Below, piece after piece: positions 47,414-56,008 of a stretch of DNA of 64,000 nt. Within the stretch, counting starts at the first letter, position 1. Each line of letters starts with the position of its first letter. The position numbers were made by a program, and so were the translations under genes. This stretch comes from Acinetobacter gyllenbergii CIP 110306 = MTCC 11365. GTDB taxonomy: Bacteria; Pseudomonadota; Gammaproteobacteria; Pseudomonadales; Moraxellaceae. The notes under the pieces are model-generated. The model did not search any database. It saw nothing but the letters and a program-made list of their open reading frames with translations, and had not been told where the DNA came from. The DNA lies in NCBI RefSeq assembly GCF_000413855.1, contig NZ_ATGG01000024.1, positions 1 to 64,000 of the forward strand, in the 5' to 3' direction.

Positions 47414-48655
47414 ATGGATACACAAGCAAGCCTAGCAAAACAATTTAGTGCCTTATCGAAAGAATGGCGTGCATGGCTAGAAGAAAATTTAGATCGTGGC
47501 TGTAACCCAGTCGACTTGGCTAACATCTTGTTACGAGAAGGATTGATTGATCTGAATCAAGATTTTTCTGTGCCAATACAAGCTGAAGAACAGCATTACG
47601 CAGTACTTGAGAAAATCGCAACAGAAAAACAAACTCAACTCAGCAGTACATTTACGCCAGAACAAAAGAAATGGCTGGCTCAAGCAGTACTTGATGGTTT
47701 AAGCAAAGCCGAAATTTATTATTCATTAGTGAAACAAGGCTTAAGTGAAATTGATATTGCCCTCGAATGGGTCCAGTTAAAACAACATCCTTATTTTCAA
47801 ATTGCTCAAGAGCAGCATTTCCTACTCAAAAAACGCAATTGGTTACTCAACACTCTCGATCATTTTGCCCGTTTGAATCCTGATTATCAGCAAATCAAGC
47901 GAATTTCAAAACCGGAGTTTCCTGATTTTATTCAACATTATTACAGCCGAAACCTGCCTATTATTCTGACCGATGCCATCCAGCATTGGCCCGCCTTACA
48001 CAAATGGTCACCGCAATATTTCAAACAGACTGTCGGTATGCAGGAAATTGAAGCCCAGTTTAATCGTGAACAAGATCCTTTATTTGAACGTAACTCGATT
48101 CAACATAAAACCAAAATGCAGATGAATGATTTTGTTGATTTAATTGAAAAAACTGAACATTCCAATAATTTTTATATGACCGCCAACAATGCCAAGGCCA
48201 GCCAATCTAGTTTGGCCGTATTGTTTCAAGATATTGGTCATTTTCATGGCTATACTGACCATGCTCAAGTTTATGATCGTAGTTTCATCTGGTTTGGTCC
48301 CAAAGGCGCTTTTACCCCGCTACATCATGACTTAACCAATAACTTTTTAGTGCAAATTTATGGACGGAAAAAAGTCACCCTGATTCCTGCAATGCAAACA
48401 CCACATCTCTATAATGATGTGGCTGTGTTTAGTAAAATTGCCGATCCTCATCGTCCTGATCTCCTCGAGTCATTCCCTGATTTTGCCCATAGCAGCAAAA
48501 TCGAATGTATTCTCAATGAGGGTGAAACCTTGTTCATTCCACTGGGCTGGTGGCACTGTGTCGAGAGTTTGGATATCTCTATCAGCGTTTCCTTTACTCA
48601 TTTTAATATTGATAATGCTGGAGCTGAATCCTTTCCATCTCCAAGTGGACATTAA
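47414..48655 (+). CDS. JmjC/cupin-8 family oxygenase-like protein
   Basis: A 413-residue protein. The C-terminal part (about 165-400) is a cupin-8/JmjC domain with H304-x-D306 (TPLHHDLTNNF) and H381 (PLGWWHCVE) as iron ligands and K319 (QIYGRKKVTL) for 2-oxoglutarate. That suggests protein hydroxylation, as in ribosomal oxygenases; the substrate is unknown. The N-terminal part holds two similar helical segments (about 16-46 and 82-112, sharing W..L.....G and a GL end). The ATG at 47414 is supported by an adjacent TTGGA. It is followed by the DUF6502-like gene after 48 bases. Confidence 0.85.
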   Translation: MDTQASLAKQFSALSKEWRAWLEENLDRGCNPVDLANILLREGLIDLNQDFSVPIQAEEQHYAVLEKIATEKQTQLSSTFTPEQKKWLAQAVLDGLSKAEIYYSLVKQGLSEIDIALEWVQLKQHPYFQIAQEQHFLLKKRNWLLNTLDHFARLNPDYQQIKRISKPEFPDFIQHYYSRNLPIILTDAIQHWPALHKWSPQYFKQTVGMQEIEAQFNREQDPLFERNSIQHKTKMQMNDFVDLIEKTEHSNNFYMTANNAKASQSSLAVLFQDIGHFHGYTDHAQVYDRSFIWFGPKGAFTPLHHDLTNNFLVQIYGRKKVTLIPAMQTPHLYNDVAVFSKIADPHRPDLLESFPDFAHSSKIECILNEGETLFIPLGWWHCVESLDISISVSFTHFNIDNAGAESFPSPSGH

Positions 48656-48703
48656 ACCATGTCAACGAATGACCTATACCGAATCTGTTCTTAAGGTGCT
48701 TTA

Positions 48704-49585
48704 ATGGTAAAACCAACAGACCAAGCCATCCTAAACACAACCTCATCTGCATTAAATGCACAAGGTGTTATTCCGCAAGATGCAGAAACCACCTTGGATA
48801 GCATTTATCCGATGATGCAACATATCGCACGTTGGTTAATTCATTCAGGTGTCGGCTATACCGATTTCGTGGCGGCACTCAAACCGATTTTTTACGAGCA
48901 AGCCTTGCTTGAATTAGATCGAATCAAGCAGAACAAGACTGATTCAGCAGTCAGTTTATTATCTGGACTGCATCGAAAAGACGTCAGCAGTTTTAGGCAG
49001 CAAGCCAATCAAACTGCCACAGAAACACCAAATTTCGCCATTAGTGTTCCTGCCCGTGTCATTGCCCGCTGGATTGCACTTGATCTTCCAACTCAAATTC
49101 CTATTTCTGGTGAAGAAAATAGTTTTGAAGCCTTAGTCAAGCATATTTCAACAGAAAAGCATCCGCGCTCGATTTTGTTTGAATTACAACGCTTAGGTGT
49201 GGTTGTGCAAATCGATCAAGATGTCATGTTACAACAACATAGCTTTACCCCAGATAATCAAATGCAAGAGAGCAAAGCACTGTTCTCTGCGAACCTTAGC
49301 GATCATTTGGCCGCAGGGATTGATAATTTTATTAGTGAAAAACCGTTTACCCATCTTGAACAAGCCGTGCATGCCGAAAAATTAACGGCACAATCGGTTG
49401 AAGCACTTCGAGAGTTGAGTATCGAACTGTGGCAAGACATGGCAAAACAACTCTTAAATGCCGCGATTCATCATTGTGATCAAGACCAAGAAAAAGATGA
49501 TGCACATTATCAATTCCGATTTGGCGTTTACCAGTACGATACCCAAATAAAACTACAAGTGCCTTATATTTTTAAGGATAAATAA
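48704..49585 (+). CDS. DUF6502-like protein
   Basis: A 293-residue cytosolic protein that I place with DUF6502 by its N-terminal HIARWLIHSGVGYTDFVAAL and LLSGLHRKDVSSFR, which look like a winged-helix DNA-binding region. The remainder is helical with no recognised motif. Function unknown; a regulatory role is inference. The ATG at 48704 comes after AAGGTGC. It is separated by two bases from the next gene, so the pair is translationally coupled. Confidence 0.75.
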   Translation: MVKPTDQAILNTTSSALNAQGVIPQDAETTLDSIYPMMQHIARWLIHSGVGYTDFVAALKPIFYEQALLELDRIKQNKTDSAVSLLSGLHRKDVSSFRQQANQTATETPNFAISVPARVIARWIALDLPTQIPISGEENSFEALVKHISTEKHPRSILFELQRLGVVVQIDQDVMLQQHSFTPDNQMQESKALFSANLSDHLAAGIDNFISEKPFTHLEQAVHAEKLTAQSVEALRELSIELWQDMAKQLLNAAIHHCDQDQEKDDAHYQFRFGVYQYDTQIKLQVPYIFKDK

Positions 49586-49587
49586 CC

Positions 49588-50304
49588 ATGAGAAGCTTAT
49601 TGTGCCCTCTCGTTTCTCTCATTTCAGTGCTTAGCTTAACTGCATGTGGCGAAAATTTTTCAGTCGCGAATGTGAGTTTAGGTGGCAGTGGATCTGGTAC
49701 ACAAAAACCTCTACCAGGCGGTGGTGGCAATGGTGGGAACTCTAATCCATCTACAGGCGATAAAGATGAAGCCTATGAATATGTGGTAACGATTCCTCAT
49801 GAAGCACAAGATACTTGTTTCGGCATTCAACGAAGTCTACGTTTAATCGACTCAGGGACCAAACAGCCATTGCCTACAGGTCGAATTCAATCCCTTAAGA
49901 CCACACCACTACAAATTGAAATTAAGAACACGACACCCAATTATATCTATCAATTGATACCGCTTTGTCGACCTATTGAATATCAAATTGGCCAAAATGT
50001 ATTATTCGAGGGTCAATCTCTCAGGTGCGACGCAGATCAAGATGAATTACAAGTTTTACGTCCATTTGAAACTCGTCGCTATGAACTTGATCTCACCTTT
50101 GCAGAAACAGAGCTTCCTTTCGTAGTAAATTACAACGCCTTTTACCAAACCGAATTACCAACAGCAAATACCGCATGGGAAAAATGTGATGCAGCTAAAA
50201 TCACAATCCCTATTCATAAACGTCGAATTGTAAAAGTCATTGAAACGTCAGATCAGACAACCGAGACTCTGCCAGAAATCCCAAAGGGGGAGAAGCCAGA
50301 ATAA
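49588..50304 (+). CDS. Gly-rich-linker lipoprotein of unknown function
   Basis: A 238-residue lipoprotein: lipobox LTAC (cysteine at about residue 20), a glycine/serine linker (about 32-60, GGSGSG...GGGGNGGN) and a beta-rich domain with cysteines near 79, 129, 147 and 211. No family is recognised. It follows the DUF6502-like stop codon by two bases and ends the JmjC-DUF6502-lipoprotein group. Confidence 0.75.
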   Translation: MRSLLCPLVSLISVLSLTACGENFSVANVSLGGSGSGTQKPLPGGGGNGGNSNPSTGDKDEAYEYVVTIPHEAQDTCFGIQRSLRLIDSGTKQPLPTGRIQSLKTTPLQIEIKNTTPNYIYQLIPLCRPIEYQIGQNVLFEGQSLRCDADQDELQVLRPFETRRYELDLTFAETELPFVVNYNAFYQTELPTANTAWEKCDAAKITIPIHKRRIVKVIETSDQTTETLPEIPKGEKPE

Positions 50305-50311
50305 GACTTTA

Positions 50312-50480
50312 AAAAATTAAAGCCCGAGTTCTGCATCCTGCAAAACTCGGGCAAATGAGGTTGTGCTTTCAAACTACTTTTATTATCCTGCGTCCATCGC
50401 ATGCATCATATCCATGATGACTTTTCCATCTCAGCGTCGCTATCCTTAAGCGGAAATCCATTCCTGCGTCCTTGTGCTGA
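50312..50480 (-). ncRNA. Candidate small RNA or 3'-UTR RNA on the minus strand
   Basis: This 311-base gap has no gene. On the minus strand it contains two copies of GGACGCAGGA (50386-50395 and 50462-50471), a perfect hairpin (CATCAT/ATGATG, 50404-50419) and further short stems. It ends in a strong Rho-independent terminator: GCCCGAGTT/AACTCGGGC (50322-50330, 50344-50352) with an inner TGCA/TGCA stem, followed by a U-rich run on the minus strand only. The plus-strand side has no T run, so it is a minus-strand terminator. The RNA could be independent or the 3' end of the EEP-protein mRNA. The 5' end is approximate. Confidence 0.55.
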
Positions 50481-50536
50481 TGTATTTAGAATAAACCTTT
50501 TACCGATTCCGTACTATTCGTTGCAGACTTAAATCT

Positions 50537-50556
50537 ATGTACGAAATAACGTACAT
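50537..50556. promoter_or_regulatory. Perfect palindrome ATGTACG-N6-CGTACAT
   Basis: Seven-base perfect arms around AAATAA, lying about 70 bases upstream of the candidate small RNA and just past the EEP gene stop. It looks like a dimeric regulator site; the regulator is unknown. Confidence 0.45.
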
Positions 50557-50615
50557 TAATTAGTTAAACTTTAAAATTAAGCCATTGTACAAGTCTCTCT
50601 CAGCTAACATCAGTT

Positions 50616-51740
50616 TTACATCCGTTGCTTATGCGGTTGAGCTAAAGAATCAGTCACTGCTTTTTCTTCTTGCTCAGCCTTTTCAATACCTTCTTGTATC
50701 GCTTCTTGCGCTTCTTGTTCATCCTCTGCGGTTTGCTCTAACGCTTGCTGCTGCTGTTCGAACACCCGTCCTGTTTGTAAGACCACATACACGGGGAAAT
50801 GATCTGAACCAATATGTGGCAAGCGCTTCATATCAACCAGACCAAAATCAGTACTATGAAAGATATGATCCAGCGACCATCGTAATAAAGGATAGTCCGC
50901 ATGAAAGGTATTCATAAAATAGCGCCCGACTCGAGGATCAAGTAAACCACTGATACGCTGAAATAACCGCGTTGTTCTTGACCATGCGACGTCATTTAAA
51001 TCTCCCATGACGATACAGCTCTGATCAATATCTTTAATCTGATCCCCCACAATCAGCAACTCCGCATCTCTTAAAGTCGAGTCCTTGGCCTCGGTTGGAC
51101 TCGGTGGTTTAGGATGTAAACAATACAACTGCACTTGTACGCCTGAAGGTAATGTCACCGCGGTATGAATTGATGGAATTTCATCACTTAGAATAAATTT
51201 AACTTCGGTATCATTTAAGGCTAAACGGCTATATAAATGCATGCCGTACAAATTTTCTAAAGGCACGGCAACACGAAACGGATAATCTGCTTCAATTGGA
51301 CTCAGCGCTTGCTGCCATTCCGCATTTGACTCCAATGTGAGCACCAAATCTGGTTTTAAAATTTCAATCTGTTCAAGTAATAGATGATACTGATGATTAG
51401 GCGTGAGCACATTCGCAACCAATAAGGAAATTTGCTGCTCTGGATTCAATTGCGCCTTTTTGACTTTTTTGACTTGCTTGCGCCATAACGGGGTATAAGG
51501 CAACACCATTTTAAGCTGATAAGCAATCGCCGCCACTAAGCCAAGAAAGAGCAGTTCAGTGCTCAAACTCCACTCGGAAAGCACAAATAACATCGCAAAA
51601 AATGTGATGATGCCCAGTGCCAATATTTGTAATCTCGGAAAGTCTGCACCCCGAAACCACCATTCATCTCTGGGGATCAAAGACCAAAATGAAAGCCATA
51701 TCACCAGCGCTGCGCAAATCTGAATCCATATCATGTTCAT
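50616..51740 (-). CDS. Membrane-anchored endonuclease/exonuclease/phosphatase family protein
   Basis: A 374-residue protein with three hydrophobic segments in the first 85 residues and an EEP domain (about 105-320). The catalytic blocks are VMGDLNDVAWS, SLDHIFHS and GSDHFPVYV, and the early LVLTLESNAEW holds a metal-binding glutamate. A long Glu/Gln-rich tail (about 330-370) is predicted coiled coil. It could cut nucleic acid or hydrolyse phosphoesters outside the cytosol; the substrate is unknown. The ATG at 51740 follows AGAG at four bases. Confidence 0.87.
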   Translation of the reverse strand: MNMIWIQICAALVIWLSFWSLIPRDEWWFRGADFPRLQILALGIITFFAMLFVLSEWSLSTELLFLGLVAAIAYQLKMVLPYTPLWRKQVKKVKKAQLNPEQQISLLVANVLTPNHQYHLLLEQIEILKPDLVLTLESNAEWQQALSPIEADYPFRVAVPLENLYGMHLYSRLALNDTEVKFILSDEIPSIHTAVTLPSGVQVQLYCLHPKPPSPTEAKDSTLRDAELLIVGDQIKDIDQSCIVMGDLNDVAWSRTTRLFQRISGLLDPRVGRYFMNTFHADYPLLRWSLDHIFHSTDFGLVDMKRLPHIGSDHFPVYVVLQTGRVFEQQQQALEQTAEDEQEAQEAIQEGIEKAEQEEKAVTDSLAQPHKQRM

Positions 51741-51922
51741 TTTTCTCTTTGGGGTAGCATAGATTTACAATAAAGTTTCCGCTTTATCAATTTTCTATCT
51801 AATATAAACAAGATATTCCACTCAATAAACGCACTGTTTTATTTCAGTAAAGCTTGCAGTTGTGGGCACTTTTGATACACTCAAACCCCTTTAAATTTTT
51901 TTACATACCGAGGCACAATGAC

Positions 51923-53041
51923 ATGAAAGTAGGTCTGGTCGGTTGGCGTGGGATGGTTGGTTCTGTCCTGATGCAACGTATGGTTGAAGAGAATGATTTT
52001 GCTCATATCGAGCCATTCTATTTCTCTACCAGTAATGCAGGTGGCGAAGCACCTTCATTTGGTGGTAAGACTGCCCCAGCACTTATGGATGCAACAGACA
52101 TTAACAGTCTGAAGCAAATGGATGTCATTTTAACCTGTCAAGGTGGTGATTATACCTCTGAAGTTTTCCCTAAACTGAAAGCTGAAGGTTGGAATGGTTA
52201 CTGGATTGATGCTGCATCTACACTGCGGATGGCAGATGATGCAATCATCGTGCTTGATCCAGTCAACTTAAACGTGATCAAAGATGGTTTGGTCAACGGG
52301 ACTAAAACTTTCGTTGGCGGTAACTGTACCGTTTCATTGATGTTGATGGGCTTAGGTTCACTGTTCCAAAACAATTTAGTGGAATGGGCGACGTCAATGA
52401 CCTATCAAGCAGCGTCTGGTGCGGGTGCGCAGAACATGCGTGAGCTGATCACTGGCATGGGTTATTTGTATAACAATACTCAAGCATTATTGGATGACCC
52501 TAAATCTGCAATTCTTGATATTGACCGTCAAATCGCAGAATTACAACGTGGCGAAGGCTTCCCGAAAGCAAACTTTGGCGTGCCATTGGCGGGTTCATTG
52601 ATTCCGTATATCGACAAACAACTCGAAAGCGGTCAATCGAAAGAAGAATGGAAAGGTCAGGTTGAAACCAACAAGATCTTGGGTAACCAGCAAATTGTGC
52701 CGATTGATGGTCACTGTGTACGTATTGGTGCAATGCGTTGCCACTCTCAAGCAATCACATTGAAACTGAAAAAAGATGTGCCACTTGATGAAATCGAAGA
52801 CATGATTCGCAACTCAAGCCAATGGGCAAAAGTGGTTCCAAATACACGCGAAGCATCAATGACTGATCTGACCCCAGTTGCAGTCACAGGGACTTTAACT
52901 GTTCCTGTCGGCCGTTTACGTAAACTGAATATGGGTAAAGAATACCTCGGTGCATTTACTGTAGGTGACCAATTACTTTGGGGCGCTGCTGAGCCATTAC
53001 GTCGTATGCTCCGTATTCTAGTTGAATATAAGAACGCCTAA
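51923..53041 (+). CDS. asd: Aspartate-semialdehyde dehydrogenase
   Basis: Reduces aspartyl phosphate to the semialdehyde, the branch point to lysine/DAP, threonine and methionine. The active-site cysteine C135 is in [10 protein letters not shown] and the NADP motif GWRGMVGS in the first 13 residues. The start at 51923 (372 residues) has GAGG about nine bases upstream; a reading from 51854 adds 23 residues without support. Downstream is a terminator, then fimV. Confidence 0.96.
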   Translation: MKVGLVGWRGMVGSVLMQRMVEENDFAHIEPFYFSTSNAGGEAPSFGGKTAPALMDATDINSLKQMDVILTCQGGDYTSEVFPKLKAEGWNGYWIDAASTLRMADDAIIVLDPVNLNVIKDGLVNGTKTFVGGNCTVSLMLMGLGSLFQNNLVEWATSMTYQAASGAGAQNMRELITGMGYLYNNTQALLDDPKSAILDIDRQIAELQRGEGFPKANFGVPLAGSLIPYIDKQLESGQSKEEWKGQVETNKILGNQQIVPIDGHCVRIGAMRCHSQAITLKLKKDVPLDEIEDMIRNSSQWAKVVPNTREASMTDLTPVAVTGTLTVPVGRLRKLNMGKEYLGAFTVGDQLLWGAAEPLRRMLRILVEYKNA

Positions 53042-53060
53042 GCAAAAATCCCTAAAAATC

Positions 53061-53091
53061 AAAAGCCGATCACATTTGATCGGCTTTTTTC
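53061..53091 (+). terminator. Rho-independent terminator of asd
   Basis: AAAAGCCGATCA (53061-53072) and TGATCGGCTTTT (53077-53088) form a 12-bp stem with a four-base loop and a T run. Confidence 0.9.
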
Positions 53092-53182
53092 TTGCGATGA
53101 ACGATGAATAATTTACAATTCATTTACATCACGGTAATGTATACTTTTTCCAGACGATAACATCACTTTTTCATGGATCGAG

Positions 53183-54646
53183 ATGACTGTTTATAACAAA
53201 TTAAAAATTGCCATTTTAGCCATCATTTCTTCGCAACACCTTTATGCAATTACGCTTGATCCAATTCAAATCCAGTCTGCACCCGGCGAACTTTTGTATG
53301 CAGAAATGAGCTTTCATCAGGCAGATGCCAACTCCAAATTAGATGTGAGTTTAGCAACGCCTGAAGATTTACTGATGCTAGGCGCGGCACACCAGCCACC
53401 ATCCAGCCTGAATTTTTTTACCCGTCGAAATAACCAAGGTGAAGGGGTTATCGTCATTACTTCATCCCGTCCAATAACGGATGCTGAGCTAAATATTATT
53501 TTAAAAATTCAGGAAGACGGCGCATCTCATCTAAAGCATATTCGTCAACCCATGCGTCAAATTGCCAAAGCACCGATCGCAAAGAATGCCAATGAACAAT
53601 CATTGACACCCAAATTTATTGTCAGTGAAAAAGATATCGCTTTAAACCTACCTGAAAGTACCCGCTTTAATGTTGTGAATCCAAATCCGCAGCCACAGAA
53701 TTTAAAACAAGAAACGCTGTTGAATGCACCTTTTACGCTGCCACCTGTCTTAGAAACATCAAAACCAAATTCGACAGCAACAGCCGCCAGTGCAGTTGCA
53801 ATTGCTGCACCAGTTAAAGTAGAGGCTGTAACCACTGCTGCTCCCCCATCACAGCCCGTAACACCCGTCGCTGATACTGTAAAACAGCCGCTAGCGGCAA
53901 CTCCAATGAAACAGGAAGATGCTCAAACTGCGAATGCGACGACCAGCACCAAGCAAAATGCGGCATTGGATGAGGAATTAAAAGTAGCTGAGCTTAAACC
54001 GATCGAAACCAAAGAAAAAACTAAAACACAGGAACAAGTTCAAGAAACGGTTCAGGCCACCAAGAAAAAGCCTGCTACAAATTCAGCGCCAAGCAATGAC
54101 AAGCCTCAACAGCATTTGGTGCAACGCAATGAATCTTTATGGAGTATTGCGCAACGAATTGCGGGACAAACACAACAGCCTGTTGCTCAGGTCATGAATC
54201 AGATTAAAGCACAAAATGAACACGCCTTTATTGGGGGAAATGCCAATCGACTCAGACAAGGCTCTCATTTAAACTTTAATCTTACAGCAACGTCGGTACA
54301 GCAAAATAAAAATACCCAGCAAATTGCGGCGCAAACACAACGTCCGACCACTGGAAAAACGAAATATCGTTTGCAACAAGCTGAAATGTCTCTGGTGGCT
54401 GAAAGTCATCAAGATTCCAGTACAGGAAGTGCCAAGAAAGACACATTACAGCAAAAAACCAGTGCTGACTTATCATTAAAAGTTATGACAGCACGAGAAA
54501 AAACCGTTACATTACAAAGAAACGTAACACAGTTAGAATTGGCACTACGTCACAAGGAACAACGTATTCAGCTGTTGAATGCACGGCTTGCCGAACTGCA
54601 AGATCAGTTGAAAGCGCAACAGGACACTAAAAAGCCAACACGCTAG
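53183..54646 (+). CDS. fimV: FimV-like protein, N-terminal/LysM half
   Basis: A 487-residue secreted protein. The signal peptide (to about residue 20) is followed by a FimV N-terminal domain (ITLDPIQIQSAPGELLYAE), an Ala/Thr/Gln-rich linker, and a LysM-like peptidoglycan-binding domain (about 310-365, QRNESLWSIAQRIAGQTQQ), then a coiled-coil tail (about 430-487). It relates to Pseudomonas FimV, which supports polar type IV pili and twitching. Unlike there, no membrane segment and no cytosolic part are encoded; those are in the next gene. It follows asd, as in Pseudomonas. Confidence 0.85.
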   Translation: MTVYNKLKIAILAIISSQHLYAITLDPIQIQSAPGELLYAEMSFHQADANSKLDVSLATPEDLLMLGAAHQPPSSLNFFTRRNNQGEGVIVITSSRPITDAELNIILKIQEDGASHLKHIRQPMRQIAKAPIAKNANEQSLTPKFIVSEKDIALNLPESTRFNVVNPNPQPQNLKQETLLNAPFTLPPVLETSKPNSTATAASAVAIAAPVKVEAVTTAAPPSQPVTPVADTVKQPLAATPMKQEDAQTANATTSTKQNAALDEELKVAELKPIETKEKTKTQEQVQETVQATKKKPATNSAPSNDKPQQHLVQRNESLWSIAQRIAGQTQQPVAQVMNQIKAQNEHAFIGGNANRLRQGSHLNFNLTATSVQQNKNTQQIAAQTQRPTTGKTKYRLQQAEMSLVAESHQDSSTGSAKKDTLQQKTSADLSLKVMTAREKTVTLQRNVTQLELALRHKEQRIQLLNARLAELQDQLKAQQDTKKPTR

Positions 54647-54707
54647 GTTGCGAGAATATTCTCATAAATTTGCATAAAAGCGGCTCTATCTTTAAGGGGT
54701 ATAGATC

Positions 54708-55964
54708 ATGTCAACTATAATCATTGTACTGCTGGTCATTGTACTGATTGTCGCCATCGTTTTAAAAAAACGTGAAAGCAATCAAGCCAATGCTGCACCG
54801 AAAAAAGGTGCCAGCAAAACGGCAAAAAAAGCAGCGACACGATCTGCTTCACGAACCACATTAGTCCGTGAGGAACAGGAATATGCCCCTCCAACCACGA
54901 CTGAAATTTCTGAAAGTTTGCGCCAGAAACTTGAACAACAAATTCAAAACGGTAATTTCCAGTCTGCCGAAGCACAAATCAATCAGGCCCTAAAGCAAGA
55001 TAACGCTCAACACGAACTGTATCTGTATTTACTTGATATTCATTTAAAGCAAAAAGATGATTTGGCGATTGATCAATTGATCAAACATATCCATGCCTTG
55101 AAACTGGAAGATATTGCTCAAGCAGCTGAAGCCAAACATCGTGAATACGAGCAGAATAAACAACCTGATTCCATTGATTTTAATTTAACATCTCATCATT
55201 TTCAGCAAACGCCTGTAACAGCTGAGCCTCAAACTCAAAACAATGTTGCAGACTTTGATGCACTGGTTCAAACGCCAACAGCACAAACATTTGATGACTT
55301 GCAATCAGAATATGCGGCATCTGCAGAAGAAACAAAACCTGTAGAAACCGCTCCTGAAGTTCAGCCTTTAGACTTTAATTTCTCGTTTGAGCAGAAGCCG
55401 ACTCCTGAAGCTGCACCTGCCCCAGTTGAAACACCTGAGAGCAAAGAACAGCCTCCACTTGAGTTTTCATTTAACTTAGAACCAACAACGCCGCCAAGTA
55501 TTGAAGAAGCAAAAGTTGAAGAGGCAAAACCAGCGCTTGACTTTAACTTTACCAACTTAGAAGTTGCGTCTCAACCGATTGAAGAAAAAGCACCGGTAGA
55601 AGAAACGGCACCAAGCCTAGATTTTAACTTTGAACCTACAGTAGCAAAAACTGAACAACCTACGTCACTTGAAACCGCAGCGTTTTCATTTGATGTTGCT
55701 GAACCTGCCGCAGTTGAAACATCACCTGAGCCGACCGCTCCTGTTACTGCACCGTCAATAACGATTGCGATTCATGACCCATTGGTACAGTCTTTCCCTG
55801 ATCTACAACAGCTTGATGAAGCCCAGCTGAATTTAGAGCTTGCAGAGCAGTATATTGAACTAGGTGCCTATGATTCTGCACGTGAGTTGTTAAAAAACAA
55901 TCAGGCATTCAATGCAGAACAACAACAACGTTCAGAAAATTTACTGAATAAAATAGCTTCCTGA
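54708..55964 (+). CDS. FimV-like protein, membrane and C-terminal half
   Basis: A 418-residue protein with an N-terminal membrane segment (about residues 2-18), a TPR-like region (about 60-140), a long acidic linker with repeated LDFNF(T/E/S) units, and a C-terminal FimV domain (LNLELAEQYIELGAYDSARELL). It supplies the cytosolic part that FimV has in one chain in other bacteria. The ATG at 54708 has AAGGGGT upstream, so it is a separate gene and not a frameshifted piece. It lies 61 bases after the LysM half. Confidence 0.85.
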   Translation: MSTIIIVLLVIVLIVAIVLKKRESNQANAAPKKGASKTAKKAATRSASRTTLVREEQEYAPPTTTEISESLRQKLEQQIQNGNFQSAEAQINQALKQDNAQHELYLYLLDIHLKQKDDLAIDQLIKHIHALKLEDIAQAAEAKHREYEQNKQPDSIDFNLTSHHFQQTPVTAEPQTQNNVADFDALVQTPTAQTFDDLQSEYAASAEETKPVETAPEVQPLDFNFSFEQKPTPEAAPAPVETPESKEQPPLEFSFNLEPTTPPSIEEAKVEEAKPALDFNFTNLEVASQPIEEKAPVEETAPSLDFNFEPTVAKTEQPTSLETAAFSFDVAEPAAVETSPEPTAPVTAPSITIAIHDPLVQSFPDLQQLDEAQLNLELAEQYIELGAYDSARELLKNNQAFNAEQQQRSENLLNKIAS

Positions 55965-55982
55965 ATTTGATCAGTCTAATAT

Positions 55983-56008
55983 AAGCAGTCTCTCAGGCTG
56001 CTTTTTTT
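55983..56008 (+). terminator. Terminator overlapping the asparaginase start
   Basis: AAGCAG (55983-55988) and CTGCTT (55998-56003) form a 6-bp stem with a nine-base loop, followed by a T run to 56008. The next gene starts directly after it. Confidence 0.7.

Noticed and set aside
54646..54708. Frameshift between the two FimV halves
   Set aside because: The second half starts with its own ribosome-binding site and a membrane segment, and no alternative frame joins the halves.
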